This document shows, one piece after another, positions 8,090 to 16,707 of a stretch of 34,452 nt of DNA. The notes beneath the pieces are model-generated. The model searched no databases, was not told the origin of the DNA, and was given only the letters and a program-made list of their open reading frames with translations. Position 1 is the first letter of the stretch, and every line of letters begins with the position of its first letter. A program made the translations under genes and the position numbers. Source of the DNA: Geodermatophilaceae bacterium (GTDB lineage Bacteria; Actinomycetota; Actinomycetes; Mycobacteriales; Geodermatophilaceae); contig JACCTY010000111.1 in the NCBI GenBank assembly GCA_013812145.1, positions 1 to 34,452 of the forward strand, in the 5' to 3' direction.

Positions 8090-8484
8090 ATCTTGACCGG
8101 GTCAATCCGCCAGAACTCGCGCGCCCGTCCGGGTTCAGTCATGTCGTGGTCGCTCCGGCGGGTCGTACGGCGTACCTGGCCGGGCAGACGGCGCAGGACG
8201 CCACCGGGCAGATCATCGACGGCGACATCGTCGAGCAGTTCGAGCAGGCGCTTGGCAACCTGCTGACCGCCCTCGCCGCTGCCGGCGGCGAACCCGACCA
8301 CCTGACCTCGGTGACGGTGTACATCGTCGACATGGCGGCGTACCGGGAACGCGCCCGTGACATCGGCGAGGTGTGGAAGCGTTTGGTCGGCCGCGACTAC
8401 CCGGCGATGGCCGGCATCGGTGTAGCACGGCTGTGGGACGACGCGGCGCTTGTCGAGCTACAGGGCAGTGCTGCCCTGCCGTGA
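8080..8484 (+). CDS. RidA-family (YjgF/YER057c/UK114) imine/enamine deaminase
   Basis: This 134-residue protein is the usual RidA size. The AYLAGQTAQDATGQI strand pair, a central EQFEQALGNLLTALAAAGGEPDHL helix and the VARL motif with Arg117 are present. That Arg corresponds to the substrate-carboxylate Arg of active RidA enzymes. The Glu usually found in the last strand seems to be Gln128 in my hand alignment. I chose GTG 8080 because GGAG at 8071-8074 is well placed; GTG 8086 forms a GTGA overlap with the stop of the HAAS gene. RidA enzymes hydrolyse enamines and imines to ketones and ammonia. In this island a natural substrate would be the enamine of 2-amino-5-oxocyclohex-1-ene-carbonyl-CoA or a reduced form. 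That is an inference; a general damage-control role is the alternative. Confidence 0.85.
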   Translation: MGVNLDRVNPPELARPSGFSHVVVAPAGRTAYLAGQTAQDATGQIIDGDIVEQFEQALGNLLTALAAAGGEPDHLTSVTVYIVDMAAYRERARDIGEVWKRLVGRDYPAMAGIGVARLWDDAALVELQGSAALP

Positions 8485-8607
8485 CCGTCCGCGTGGCTAT
8501 TCAACTGCCTGCCTGCTGCTACAGCGCACGTGTCCTTCCCGGTGCCTCGCCGCCGGCTGAGCCAGTCGCCGAACCCCCGTGATCATCGCGGCCGGCACGA
8601 CGACCGG

Positions 8608-9457
8608 TCAGGGACGGGCGGCGGTCACGAGCCAGGTTGCCGAGTCGTACCGGACGCCCTGATCGCCCCGGTGGGTGTCGATGCTCGCCCTGAGGGCATC
8701 GAGCGCGCGCGCTCGTTCGGGTGCGCTCAGACCATCGAGCGTCGAACCAGTCAGGCCGATCACGAAGCGGAAGGCGTCGTCGGTGTTGCGGCCGAAGTAC
8801 ATCGGTTCGCTGCGGTCCTCCAACCGGAGGTCGACGTATCCCGCACCGGTCAACAGACTCCGCACCCGATCGGGGTCACCCAGCGAGAACGGGCCTGGCG
8901 CCCCCGGCGCGGGTTGCTGCGGTGCACGTCCGACTGCCAACGCCGTCGAAAAGGCTGTGATCCACTCGTTGTGCTGCGCCGGCTGACAGACGAGCAGGAC
9001 GAGGCGCCCGCCGGGCCGGATGGCCCGTGCGATGTTGTCGAACGCGGCCTCGGGATCGGCGAAGAACATCGCTCCGGTGCGGCTGATCGCGAGGTCGAAG
9101 TCGCCTGCTCCGAAGGGATGGACCTGGGCGTCACCGTGTTCGAAGTGCGCGTTCGGCACGCCTTCGTCCGCGGCTCGCCGGCCGGCCAGCTCAATCATCT
9201 GCCGGGACACGATCCACGCCCAGTGCCCACCCTGATCGCGCACGACGCGCAGCCTCGCGAGTGCTCTGCCCCGTGCCGCAGCCGATGTCGAGCACCCGGT
9301 CGGTGGTCTCGATCGCCATTGCGTCGAAGAAGTGACCGGCGTAGCCGGCTACGGCCTCGTCGAACCGGTCGGCATTCGCCGCCCAGTAGTCGCCCAGGTC
9401 GCCGCCCCATGCCCGAAGCTGCTCGGCGTTCGACGGATCGACCGGCGTTGCCTGCAT
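8608..9457 (-). pseudogene. Class I SAM-dependent methyltransferase, frameshifted
   Basis: Two overlapping reading frames together make one methyltransferase of about 282 residues. The N-terminal frame starts at ATG 9457 and contains motif I (VLDIGCGTGQSTREAA). It runs to GVD and then hits a stop at 9191. The C-terminal frame resumes with SRQMIELAGRR, the post-I helix, then the acidic motif FDLAISRTGAMFF and RPGGRLVLLV, and ends at 8608. Removing one base near 9211 restores GVDVSRQM, the normal transition after motif I. The gene is therefore broken by a single inserted base, or the base is a sequencing error. It lies antisense between RidA and the CoA ligase, inside the catabolic island. The product resembles UbiE/COQ5-like methyltransferases; the substrate is unknown. 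Confidence 0.8.
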
Positions 9458-9555
9458 AGTCGCACCGTCGTTTCAGGTCCTAGCACGCCGGCGGCGTCTA
9501 CCGCTGGTGCTCGAACGGAGAATACTGGCGGCACGTCCACCAAGGAGGTCGTCAC

Positions 9556-11202
9556 ATGCAGCTGTCCCCGTCGGCGCACGTCGACACGTTCAGCCGCGAC
9601 CACCTGCCTCCCGCTGACCAGTGGCCAGAGCTGACGTTCGACCTCCCCGAGCTGCAGTACCCGGACCGGCTCAACTGCGCGGTCGCGCTGCTCCACGACA
9701 CCATCGCCGAACACGGCGCGGACCGCCCGTGCCTGCTGTCGCCGACCGAGACGTGGTCGTACGCCGAGGTACGCCGCGTCGCGCACCAGATCGCTGCCGT
9801 ACTCGTCGACGACCTGGGGCTGATCCCGGGCAACCGGGTGCTGCTGCGCGGTCCCAACACCCCGTGGCTGGCCGCCTGTTGGCTCGGCGTCGTCCTGGCC
9901 GGCGGCGTCGCGGTGACCACGATGGCCCTGCTGCGTCCCCGAGAGCTGCAGGTGATCGGCGACATCGCACAGGTTGACCTGGCGCTGTGTGATGCCCGCT
10001 TCCGCGCGGACCTGGACGCAGCCGCCATCCCCGGCCTGCGCACCATCAGCTTCGGCTCGGACGATCCTGACGACCTCAGCGCCCGGGCGGCCGGCAAGGA
10101 CGAGGCGTTCGCGCCGGTCGAGACGGCCGCCGACGACGTCGCGATGCTCGCGTTCACTTCCGGCACGACGGGCCGCCCGAAGGCCACCATGCACTTTCAT
10201 CGGGACGTGCTCGCCATGGCGGACACGTTCTCCCGACACGTCCTGAAACCGACGCCGGATGACGTGTTCACCGGTACTCCCCCGCTGGCATTCACCTATG
10301 GCCTGGGCGTGATCCTCATCTTTTCGTTGCGAGCAGGCGCCTCGACCCTGCTCGTCGAGCGCGCCGCGCCCGACGAACTGGCCGACCTGATCGCCGCCCA
10401 CCGGGTCACCGTGCTGTCCACGGCGCCGATGGCCTACCGCGCCATGATCACCGCGGGCAAGGCGGCACAGCTGGCGTCGCTGCGCCGCTGTGTCTCCGCC
10501 GGCGAGACGCTGCCGCGCTCGGTGTGGGAGACCTTCTATGAGGCAACCGGCGTGAAGATCATCGACGGGATCGGCTCCACTGAGATGCTGCACATCTTCA
10601 TCGCCAGCGCGGACGACGGGATCCGACCGGGCTCGACCGGCCGAGCGGTTCCCGGCTATACCGCGGCGGTCCTCGGCCCGGATGGCGAGCCGGTCCCCGA
10701 CGGCGAGCTCGGCAGCCTTGCGGTGAAGGGCCCGACTGGATGCCGTTACCTGGCCGACGAGCGGCAGCGCACGTATGTCCGCAACGGCTGGAACCTCACC
10801 GGCGACACCTATCTGCGAGACGCCGACGGCTATTTCTGGTTCCAGGCGCGCTCCGACGACATGATCGTCTCCTCCGGCTACAACATCGCCGGTCCCGAAG
10901 TGGAGGCCGCCCTGATGGGCCATCCCGACGTCACAGAGTGCGGCGTCGTCGGCTCACCCGATTCGGATCGCGGCAATGTCGTAGCGGCGTACGTCGTCCT
11001 GCGCGACGGCGTCGCCGGTGACGAGGTCAAGGCCAAGGAGCTGCAGGACTTCGTCAAGGCCGAGATCGCACCGTACAAGTACCCGCGCCTCGTGGAGTTC
11101 GTCGGCGAACTCCCGCGCACCAACACCGGAAAGCTACAGCGTTTCCGGCTGCGCGAGCGGGCCGCCGAAGCCGACGCGGCGCAGCCCGCGGCCCATGGCT
11201 GA
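9556..11202 (+). CDS. Aryl-CoA ligase, probable 2-aminobenzoate-CoA ligase
   Basis: This 548-residue adenylate-forming enzyme has the AMP-binding loop TSGTTGRPK at residues 201-209. It also has the benzoate-CoA-ligase-like AFTYGLG segment, the GIGSTEMLHIF motif, NLTGDTY, the hinge region YFWFQARSDDMI, GYNIAGPEVE and the catalytic Lys526 (TNTGKLQR). It is the length of the benzoate/2-aminobenzoate-CoA ligase family. AAGGAGG at 9542-9548 lies 7 bases ahead of the ATG. The gene is followed by the aminobenzoyl-CoA monooxygenase/reductase, so anthranilate is the most likely acid. ATP and CoA would yield 2-aminobenzoyl-CoA and AMP. Salicylate or benzoate cannot be excluded from sequence alone. It is the first gene of the plus-strand catabolic run that continues to 16101. 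Confidence 0.85.
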   Translation: MQLSPSAHVDTFSRDHLPPADQWPELTFDLPELQYPDRLNCAVALLHDTIAEHGADRPCLLSPTETWSYAEVRRVAHQIAAVLVDDLGLIPGNRVLLRGPNTPWLAACWLGVVLAGGVAVTTMALLRPRELQVIGDIAQVDLALCDARFRADLDAAAIPGLRTISFGSDDPDDLSARAAGKDEAFAPVETAADDVAMLAFTSGTTGRPKATMHFHRDVLAMADTFSRHVLKPTPDDVFTGTPPLAFTYGLGVILIFSLRAGASTLLVERAAPDELADLIAAHRVTVLSTAPMAYRAMITAGKAAQLASLRRCVSAGETLPRSVWETFYEATGVKIIDGIGSTEMLHIFIASADDGIRPGSTGRAVPGYTAAVLGPDGEPVPDGELGSLAVKGPTGCRYLADERQRTYVRNGWNLTGDTYLRDADGYFWFQARSDDMIVSSGYNIAGPEVEAALMGHPDVTECGVVGSPDSDRGNVVAAYVVLRDGVAGDEVKAKELQDFVKAEIAPYKYPRLVEFVGELPRTNTGKLQRFRLRERAAEADAAQPAAHG

Positions 11203-11214
11203 GCACCCAGTGCG

Positions 11215-11262
11215 TTGCGTCCGTACCTCAGGTCGCCATGGCGCTCAGCCCTACGGACGCAA
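11215..11262. repeat. Nested dyad: 11-bp inverted repeat around a 10-bp palindrome
   Basis: Arms 11215-11225 and 11252-11262 are perfect inverted repeats of 11 bases (TTGCGTCCGTA and its complement). Halfway between them, sharing the same axis at 11238/11239, is the perfect palindrome CGCCATGGCG at 11234-11243. The element fills most of the gap between the CoA ligase and the monooxygenase. No T-run follows, so a plain intrinsic terminator is unlikely. It may be an operator for a dimeric or tetrameric regulator, or an RNA stem setting relative expression. Confidence 0.7.
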
Positions 11263-11292
11263 TCGAGGGGTTGCTGAGATGAGCGTCATCTG

Positions 11293-13671
11293 ATGCGCAT
11301 CGCGATCGTGGGCGGCGGGCCGGGTGGGCTGTACTTCGCCGCGCTGGCCAAGCAACTGGACCCGGCGCACGAGATCACCGTCTGGGAGCGCAACGCCCCC
11401 GACGACACCTTCGGCTTCGGCGTCGTCTTCTCCGACGAGACCCTCGGCGGGATCGAGCATGCCGACATCGAGATCTACCGGGCGATGGAGGCCGAGTTCG
11501 CCCGCTGGGATGACATCGACGTGCACTACCGCGGCCAGGTCATCACGTCCGGCGGGCACGGTTTCGCGGCGATGAGCCGGCGTCGCCTGCTGCAGATCCT
11601 TCAGGAGCGCTGCCTCGACCTCGACGTCGATGTCAACTTTCGGTCCGAGGCACCAGCGATCGACGACCTGGCCGCCGAGTACGACCTGGTGCTTGCCGCC
11701 GACGGCCTGAACTCCGCCGTACGCCGGGAGCGCGCCGCCGCCTTCAATCCATCGGTCGAGACCCGCAGCTGCAAGTACATGTGGCTCGGCACCGACCTCG
11801 TCTTCGACGCGTTCAAGTTCTACATCGCGCAGACGCCGTACGGCGTCATGCAGATCCACGGCTACCCGTACGACGCCACCGGAAGCACGTTCATCGTCGA
11901 GATGAACGACGCGGTGTGGCGACGCGCCGGTTTCGACGGGTTCGCCGACCGGACGTTCCGACCTGGCGACAGCGACGAGGAATCGATCGCGCTCGTCCGC
12001 GAGCTGTTCGCCGACGTCCTCGACGGACATGAGGTCAGGGCGAACAACTCCCGCTGGATCAGCTTCGCGACGGTGCGCAACGAGTCATGGGTGGACGGCA
12101 ACGTCGTCCTGCTCGGGGACGCCGCGCACACCGCGCACTTCTCGATCGGTTCTGGGACGAAGCTGGCGATGGAAGACGCGTTGGCACTCGCCGCCTGCCT
12201 GGCCGAAGAGCCGGACGTCAAGAGCGCGCTGGCCGCGTACGACGCCGAGCGGCGGCCGGTCGTCCTGTCCACTCAGCGGGCGGCGCAGGCGAGCCTGGAG
12301 TGGTTCGAGAATCTCGGCCAGTACGTCGACCAGGAGCCGCTGCAGTTCGGCTTCAACATCATGACCCGCAGTCGCCGCGTCACCTACGACAACCTGCGGC
12401 TGCGCGACCCCGAGTTCGTCGAACGGGTCGACGAATGGTTCGCCGAGCACGAGGCGCGCCGTGGGGTCACACCGCGGCTGACCGGCACCCGGCCGCCGAT
12501 GTTCACACCGTTCCGGCTAGGCGCGCTGGAACTCGCGAACCGCATCGTCGTCTCCCCCATGGACATGTACGTCGCCACGGACGGCCTGCCCGGTGATTTC
12601 CACCTGGTACACCTCGGCGGCAAGGCCCTCGGTGGTGCCGGCCTGGTGATGACCGAGATGGTCTGTGTGTCGCCCGAAGGGCGCATCACGTTGGGCTGCA
12701 CCGGAATGTACGACGACGCGCACGAGGCGTCCTGGCGCCGGATCACCGACTTCGTGCACTTGCGCAGCGACGCTGCCATCGGCCTGCAGCTAGGCCATTC
12801 CGGCCGGAAAGGCTCGACCCGGCTCATGTGGGAGGGCATCGACGAACCGCTCGCAGCGGGCAACTGGGAGGTCTGCGGCCCCTCGCCGCTGGCCTACTCC
12901 CCCGCGAACCAGATCCCGCGCGAACTCGACCGCGCCGCAATGGACCTGATCCGCTCGGACTTCGTGGCGGCCGCCGAGAGAGGCGCCCGAGCCGGTTTCG
13001 ACCTGCTCGAACTGCACTGCGCCCACGGCTACCTGCTCTCGTCGTTCATCTCCCCGGTCGCCAACCAGCGCACGGATTCCTACGGCGGCTCGCTGGAGAA
13101 CCGGCTGCGCTACCCGCTCGAGGTCTTCGACTCGATCAAGGCGGTGTGGCCGGCGGACCGGCCGACCAGCGTGCGCATCTCGGCCACCGACTGGATCGAC
13201 GGCGGCATCACCGCGGCCGACGCCGTACAGGTCGCGCGAGCGTTCGCTGAGCACGGCGTGGACGCGGTCGACGTGTCCACGGGCCAGGTTGTCAAGGCCG
13301 AGCGGCCGGCATACGGGCGCTCCTACCAGACGCCGTACGCCGACCAGATCCGCAACGAGGTGGGCGTCGCCGTCATTGCGGTGGGCGCGATCTCGTCGTA
13401 CGACGACGTGAACTCGATCCTGCTCGCCGGCCGGGCCGACCTCTGCGCGATCGGACGCGCGCATCTTTACGATCCACAGTGGACACTGCACGCCGCTGCC
13501 GAGCAGGAGTACGCCGGACCCGGGGCGCGGTGGCCGGATCCGTATCGGGCCGGCAACCGGCGCCCGCAAGCCGGACGCACCGACGGGCCGAAACCTCGGC
13601 TGCAGCTCATTCGCGAGGGAGTTCCAGCGACACGGCACATGCGTTACCGACCGGCGAAGGAGCCGTCATGA
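11293..13671 (+). CDS. 2-Aminobenzoyl-CoA monooxygenase/reductase (fused FAD hydroxylase and OYE)
   Basis: This is a 792-residue fusion. Residues 1-390 form a class A FAD hydroxylase with G-x-G-x-x-G at 7-12 (GGGPGG) and the second FAD motif GDAAHTAHF around Asp276. Residues from about 400 to 790 form an old-yellow-enzyme FMN domain with LGHSGRKG (501-507), the HCAHGYL pair His575/His578 and the [14 protein letters not shown] block. This architecture is that of 2-aminobenzoyl-CoA monooxygenase/reductase. That enzyme hydroxylates and then reduces the ring to 2-amino-5-oxocyclohex-1-ene-carbonyl-CoA. Databases often label it salicylyl-CoA 5-hydroxylase/oxidoreductase. The ligase lies just upstream and the next gene overlaps by 4 bases. 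I see no strong ribosome site at ATG 11293. The fusion is clear; anthraniloyl-CoA as substrate is inferred. Confidence 0.85.
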   Translation: MRIAIVGGGPGGLYFAALAKQLDPAHEITVWERNAPDDTFGFGVVFSDETLGGIEHADIEIYRAMEAEFARWDDIDVHYRGQVITSGGHGFAAMSRRRLLQILQERCLDLDVDVNFRSEAPAIDDLAAEYDLVLAADGLNSAVRRERAAAFNPSVETRSCKYMWLGTDLVFDAFKFYIAQTPYGVMQIHGYPYDATGSTFIVEMNDAVWRRAGFDGFADRTFRPGDSDEESIALVRELFADVLDGHEVRANNSRWISFATVRNESWVDGNVVLLGDAAHTAHFSIGSGTKLAMEDALALAACLAEEPDVKSALAAYDAERRPVVLSTQRAAQASLEWFENLGQYVDQEPLQFGFNIMTRSRRVTYDNLRLRDPEFVERVDEWFAEHEARRGVTPRLTGTRPPMFTPFRLGALELANRIVVSPMDMYVATDGLPGDFHLVHLGGKALGGAGLVMTEMVCVSPEGRITLGCTGMYDDAHEASWRRITDFVHLRSDAAIGLQLGHSGRKGSTRLMWEGIDEPLAAGNWEVCGPSPLAYSPANQIPRELDRAAMDLIRSDFVAAAERGARAGFDLLELHCAHGYLLSSFISPVANQRTDSYGGSLENRLRYPLEVFDSIKAVWPADRPTSVRISATDWIDGGITAADAVQVARAFAEHGVDAVDVSTGQVVKAERPAYGRSYQTPYADQIRNEVGVAVIAVGAISSYDDVNSILLAGRADLCAIGRAHLYDPQWTLHAAAEQEYAGPGARWPDPYRAGNRRPQAGRTDGPKPRLQLIREGVPATRHMRYRPAKEPS

Positions 13672-14441
13672 GTGTTCTGCAAGACCTGATCGGTGCGTTG
13701 GCCGGTGGCTCGATTGAGGTCATCGACCTCACCGCGCCGCTGTCGGAGGACACCCCGATCCTGCAGTTGCCGCCGCCGTTCGCCAACACCCAACGGTTCT
13801 CCCGGACGGAGCTGAGCCGGTACGACGACCGCGGCCCGGCGTGGTACTGGAACGACTTCACGACCGGCGAGCACGTAGGTACACACTTCGACGCGCCGGT
13901 GCACTGGGTGAGCGGCCGCGACGGCGACGACGTGTCGCAGGTTCCGGCGGGCAAGCTCATCGCCCCGGCCGCGGTCCTGGACTTCGCGGACAGGGCGAGC
14001 GCCGATCCCGACTTCCTGCTCGAGATCGAGCACATCCGGGAGTGGGAGGCCGCCAATGGCGCGCTTCCCGACGGCGGCTGGCTGCTGTACCGAACCGGCT
14101 GGGACGACCGGTCGAACGACTCCGATCGCTTCCTGAACGTGAACGAGACCGGATCGCACACACCAGGAATCTCGGCGGAGTGCGCGCGGTGGCTGGCCGA
14201 GGAGTCCACGGTCACGGGTGTCGGCGTGGAGACGGTGGGTACCGACGCCGGCGCCGCGCACTCCTTCGACCCGACCTTCCCGTGCCATTCGTTCCTGCTC
14301 GGCGCGAACAAGTACGGGCTGACCCAGCTGCAGAACCTCGCTCGGCTGCCCGCGACCGGCGCGCTGCTCATCGCCGCGCCGCTGCCGATCGTGCGCGGGT
14401 CGGGCAGCCCGAGCCGGGTTCTGGGCCTCGTCGAACGCTGA
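13668..14441 (+). CDS. Cyclase-family metal hydrolase, probable isatin hydrolase
   Basis: This 257-residue PF04199-type enzyme has its metal-binding motif H-x-G-T-H-x-D-x-P-x-H intact at residues 69-79 (His69, His73, Asp75, His79). It resembles, from memory, the structurally studied isatin hydrolase of Labrenzia. Shared stretches are TPILQLPP near the N-terminus, the WN...GEHxGTHFDAPxHW core, ADPDFLL, a central VGTDAG and a closing [13 protein letters not shown] followed by GSGSP. No alignment was run. Isatin hydrolase opens isatin to isatinate with Mn(II). Kynurenine formamidase is the main alternative, but no tryptophan dioxygenase or kynureninase is present. The start overlaps the monooxygenase stop (ATGA), with AAGGAG about 6 bases ahead. 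The next gene follows after 7 bases. Confidence 0.72.
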   Translation: MSVLQDLIGALAGGSIEVIDLTAPLSEDTPILQLPPPFANTQRFSRTELSRYDDRGPAWYWNDFTTGEHVGTHFDAPVHWVSGRDGDDVSQVPAGKLIAPAAVLDFADRASADPDFLLEIEHIREWEAANGALPDGGWLLYRTGWDDRSNDSDRFLNVNETGSHTPGISAECARWLAEESTVTGVGVETVGTDAGAAHSFDPTFPCHSFLLGANKYGLTQLQNLARLPATGALLIAAPLPIVRGSGSPSRVLGLVER

Positions 14442-14448
14442 CCCGCTC

Positions 14449-16101
14449 ATGCCCGACCACAAAGCCGTGAGCGTCGCGGACGTCGTCGGTCGAACGCTCG
14501 CCGAGCTGGGCGTCGACCTGGTGTTCGGCGTGGTCGGCAGCGGCAACTTCCATGTCACGAACGGATTGGTCGCCGGCGGCGCGCGGTTCGTCGCGGCCCG
14601 GCACGAAGCGGGAGCCGCAACGATGGCCGACGCCTACGCGCGGGTCAGCGGCCGGCTCGGCGCGGTCTCGGTGCACCAGGGCTGCGGGCTGACGAACGCG
14701 CTCACCGGGATCACCGAGGCGGCGAAGAGCCGCACGCCGCTGCTCATGCTCGCCGCCGAGGCCGGGATGCGGACGTCGAACTTCTTCGTCGACCAGAACG
14801 CGCTTGCCGAAGCCGTCGGTGCGGTTCCAGAGCGAGTGCATTCCGCGGAGACGGCGGCGGCGGACACGGTCCGCGCCTGGGCGCGCGCGGTGCACGAGCG
14901 GCGGACCGTCGTACTCAACTTGCCGCTGGACGTTCAAGCGGCGCCCGCCCCCGCCCAGCCGGCACCCGAGCTGCCCCTCTCTCCGCCGAAGCCGGCCGCG
15001 GACCAGAACAGCGTCGACCAGCTGAGCCGCCTGCTCGCCACGGCTGAACGACCCGTGTTCATCGCCGGCCGCGGCGCACGGCTGGCGAAAGCTCGCCCAG
15101 CGCTCGAGCGCCTCGGCGAGGCAGGCGGGGCGTTGCTCGCGACATCCGCGGTGGCCAAGGGATTCTTCCGAGGCAACCGTTGGGATCTGGATGTCAGCGG
15201 TGGGTTCTCCACGCCGCTGGCCGCGGAACTCATCGCCGCGGCAGACGTCGTCGTCGCCTGGGGATGCTCGCTGACGATGTGGACCACGCGGCATGGGCGG
15301 CTGATCGCCGACGGTGCGGCGCTCGTGCAGGTCGACTCCGACCCGGGCGCGATCGGCCGGCAGCGGCCGGTGCGGCACGCCATCGTGGGCGACGTCCTGG
15401 AGGTGGCCGTCCGAACCATGGCCCAGCTGACCGGATCGCGACCGGTCGGCTACCGGACGGAGGAGGTCGCGCGACGTCTGGCGCACGAACGCCGTTGGCG
15501 CGACGTACCGTTCGAGGACACGTCGACACCAGTGCGGATCGACCCGCGAACGCTGACCATCGGCCTGGACGACATGCTGCCGGACGAGCGGATCGTGGCA
15601 GTCGACTCCGGCAACTTCATGGGCTATCCGAGCATGTTCCTCGACGTGCCGGACGACGACGGGTTCTGCTTCACCCAGTCCTTCCAGTCCATCGGGCTCG
15701 GGCTGGCGACCGCGATCGGCGCCGCGCTGGCCAGGCCCGACCGGCTGTCGGTCGCCGCGCTCGGCGATGGCGGAGCGCTGATGTCCATCTGCGAACTGGA
15801 CACCGTCGTACGCCTCGGCCTGCCCATGGTCGTCGTGGTCTACAACGACGAGGCGTACGGCGCCGAGGTTCACCACTTCGGCCCGGATGGGTATCCGCTG
15901 GACACCGTCCGATTCCCGGAGACAGACATTGCTGCGATCGGGCGCGGCTTCGGCTGCGACGCCCGCACCGTCCGCACCCCGGCCGACCTCGACGGTGTAC
16001 GCCGCTGGCTCGACGGGTCACGCGACCGGCCGCTGTTGGTCGACGCGAAGGTCACCGAGGGCCCGTCCTGGTGGCTGGAGGAGGCGTTCCGCGGCCACTG
16101 A
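14449..16101 (+). CDS. Thiamine-diphosphate-dependent enzyme, possible isatinate decarboxylase
   Basis: This 550-residue enzyme has the acetolactate synthase/benzoylformate decarboxylase architecture. The PYR domain has catalytic Glu53 in RHEAGAATMADAYAR. A middle domain starts near residue 185, and the PP domain has GDG at 439-441 and Asn466 (VVYNDEAYG), the metal/diphosphate motif with normal spacing. It is last in a tight run after the isatin-hydrolase-like gene. Isatinate is an aryl 2-oxo acid (2-aminophenylglyoxylate) analogous to benzoylformate, so decarboxylation of isatinate is the natural guess. A simple decarboxylase would give 2-aminobenzaldehyde, and no aldehyde dehydrogenase is seen in the window. 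An oxidative reaction to anthranilate, or another oxo acid as substrate, is possible. No clear Shine-Dalgarno is visible, which suggests coupling. Confidence 0.8.
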   Translation: MPDHKAVSVADVVGRTLAELGVDLVFGVVGSGNFHVTNGLVAGGARFVAARHEAGAATMADAYARVSGRLGAVSVHQGCGLTNALTGITEAAKSRTPLLMLAAEAGMRTSNFFVDQNALAEAVGAVPERVHSAETAAADTVRAWARAVHERRTVVLNLPLDVQAAPAPAQPAPELPLSPPKPAADQNSVDQLSRLLATAERPVFIAGRGARLAKARPALERLGEAGGALLATSAVAKGFFRGNRWDLDVSGGFSTPLAAELIAAADVVVAWGCSLTMWTTRHGRLIADGAALVQVDSDPGAIGRQRPVRHAIVGDVLEVAVRTMAQLTGSRPVGYRTEEVARRLAHERRWRDVPFEDTSTPVRIDPRTLTIGLDDMLPDERIVAVDSGNFMGYPSMFLDVPDDDGFCFTQSFQSIGLGLATAIGAALARPDRLSVAALGDGGALMSICELDTVVRLGLPMVVVVYNDEAYGAEVHHFGPDGYPLDTVRFPETDIAAIGRGFGCDARTVRTPADLDGVRRWLDGSRDRPLLVDAKVTEGPSWWLEEAFRGH

Positions 16102-16152
16102 CCGCGCCAGTTCCGCGCATACTGGGCGGCACTGCCAGGAGGAGGTGACAGG

Positions 16153-16707
16153 GTGGCCGTGCGGCTGTCCAGCCGGCTGGCAGTGCTCCTGCTTGCGGCG
16201 GTGGCGCTGAGCATCGGGTTGACCCTCGCACCGCGGACTGCCTACGCCTGCAGATGCGCGCCACCGGCCAGCGACACAGCCGCCGCCGAGCGCGCCGACC
16301 TCGTGTTCGTCGGAGTGCTCGCGGATCAGAAGATCGACGCCGTCACCCTGGTGCGCACCCTGGACTTCGAGGTCAGTGCGGTCTACAAGGGCAAGGTTGC
16401 CGAAGAGGAGCGAATCATCAGTTTCGGCAGCAACAGCTGCGGTTACGAGGCTGACGGCCCCGGCCCGCACCTGGTCTTCGCAACTCGGGAGGTATACGGC
16501 GAGGATCTGTCTCTCTCCTACCTGCAGGCAATTCCGTGCAGTCCCAGCCGGACGGTCGCCGCGGGGGTTCCGGATCCGGCGCTCGGGGAGCCATCCTTAC
16601 CCGCTCCCCTGCCGGCAGGTCCCCTGCCGTTCATAATCGCGATCGCCGTCGCCGGTGCTGTCCTTGTCGGGTACGCCGCACCCTGGCGACGTCGGCGATC
16701 CGAGTGA
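16153..16707 (+). CDS. Membrane-anchored TIMP-like secreted protein (copy 1)
   Basis: This 184-residue protein has a signal peptide ending A-Y-A before Cys33, so the mature protein would begin with C-R-C. Cysteines follow at 96 and 129, mature positions 64 and 97. Residues 155-178 form a C-terminal membrane segment followed by RRRR. A mature N-terminal C-x-C and two partner cysteines about 65 and 95 residues later recall the N-terminal OB-fold domain of tissue inhibitors of metalloproteinases. The segment after it (ADLVFVGVL...VYKGKV) is also TIMP/NTR-like. It starts at GTG 16153 with GGAGG at 16141-16145. The stop overlaps the start of a paralogue. Function is unknown; an extracytoplasmic metalloprotease inhibitor or sensor is a structural guess. 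Confidence 0.75.
   Translation: MAVRLSSRLAVLLLAAVALSIGLTLAPRTAYACRCAPPASDTAAAERADLVFVGVLADQKIDAVTLVRTLDFEVSAVYKGKVAEEERIISFGSNSCGYEADGPGPHLVFATREVYGEDLSLSYLQAIPCSPSRTVAAGVPDPALGEPSLPAPLPAGPLPFIIAIAVAGAVLVGYAAPWRRRRSE

Noticed and set aside
9349-10923. 524-residue antisense ORF across the CoA ligase gene
   Set aside because: It is a GC-driven shadow; the plus-strand frame has all the ligase motifs.
11293-13671. Salicylyl-CoA 5-hydroxylase as the primary call
   Set aside because: The fused old-yellow-enzyme domain is characteristic of 2-aminobenzoyl-CoA monooxygenase/reductase, and no gentisate pathway gene is present.
13668-14441. Kynurenine formamidase (KynB) as first choice for the cyclase-family gene
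   Set aside because: No tryptophan dioxygenase or kynureninase is nearby, and the remembered isatin hydrolase segments fit better. It is kept only as an alternative.
14368-15876. 502-residue antisense ORF across the ThDP gene
   Set aside because: It has Arg/Gly/Asp-rich low-complexity content and no motifs; it mirrors the codon bias of the real gene on the other strand.
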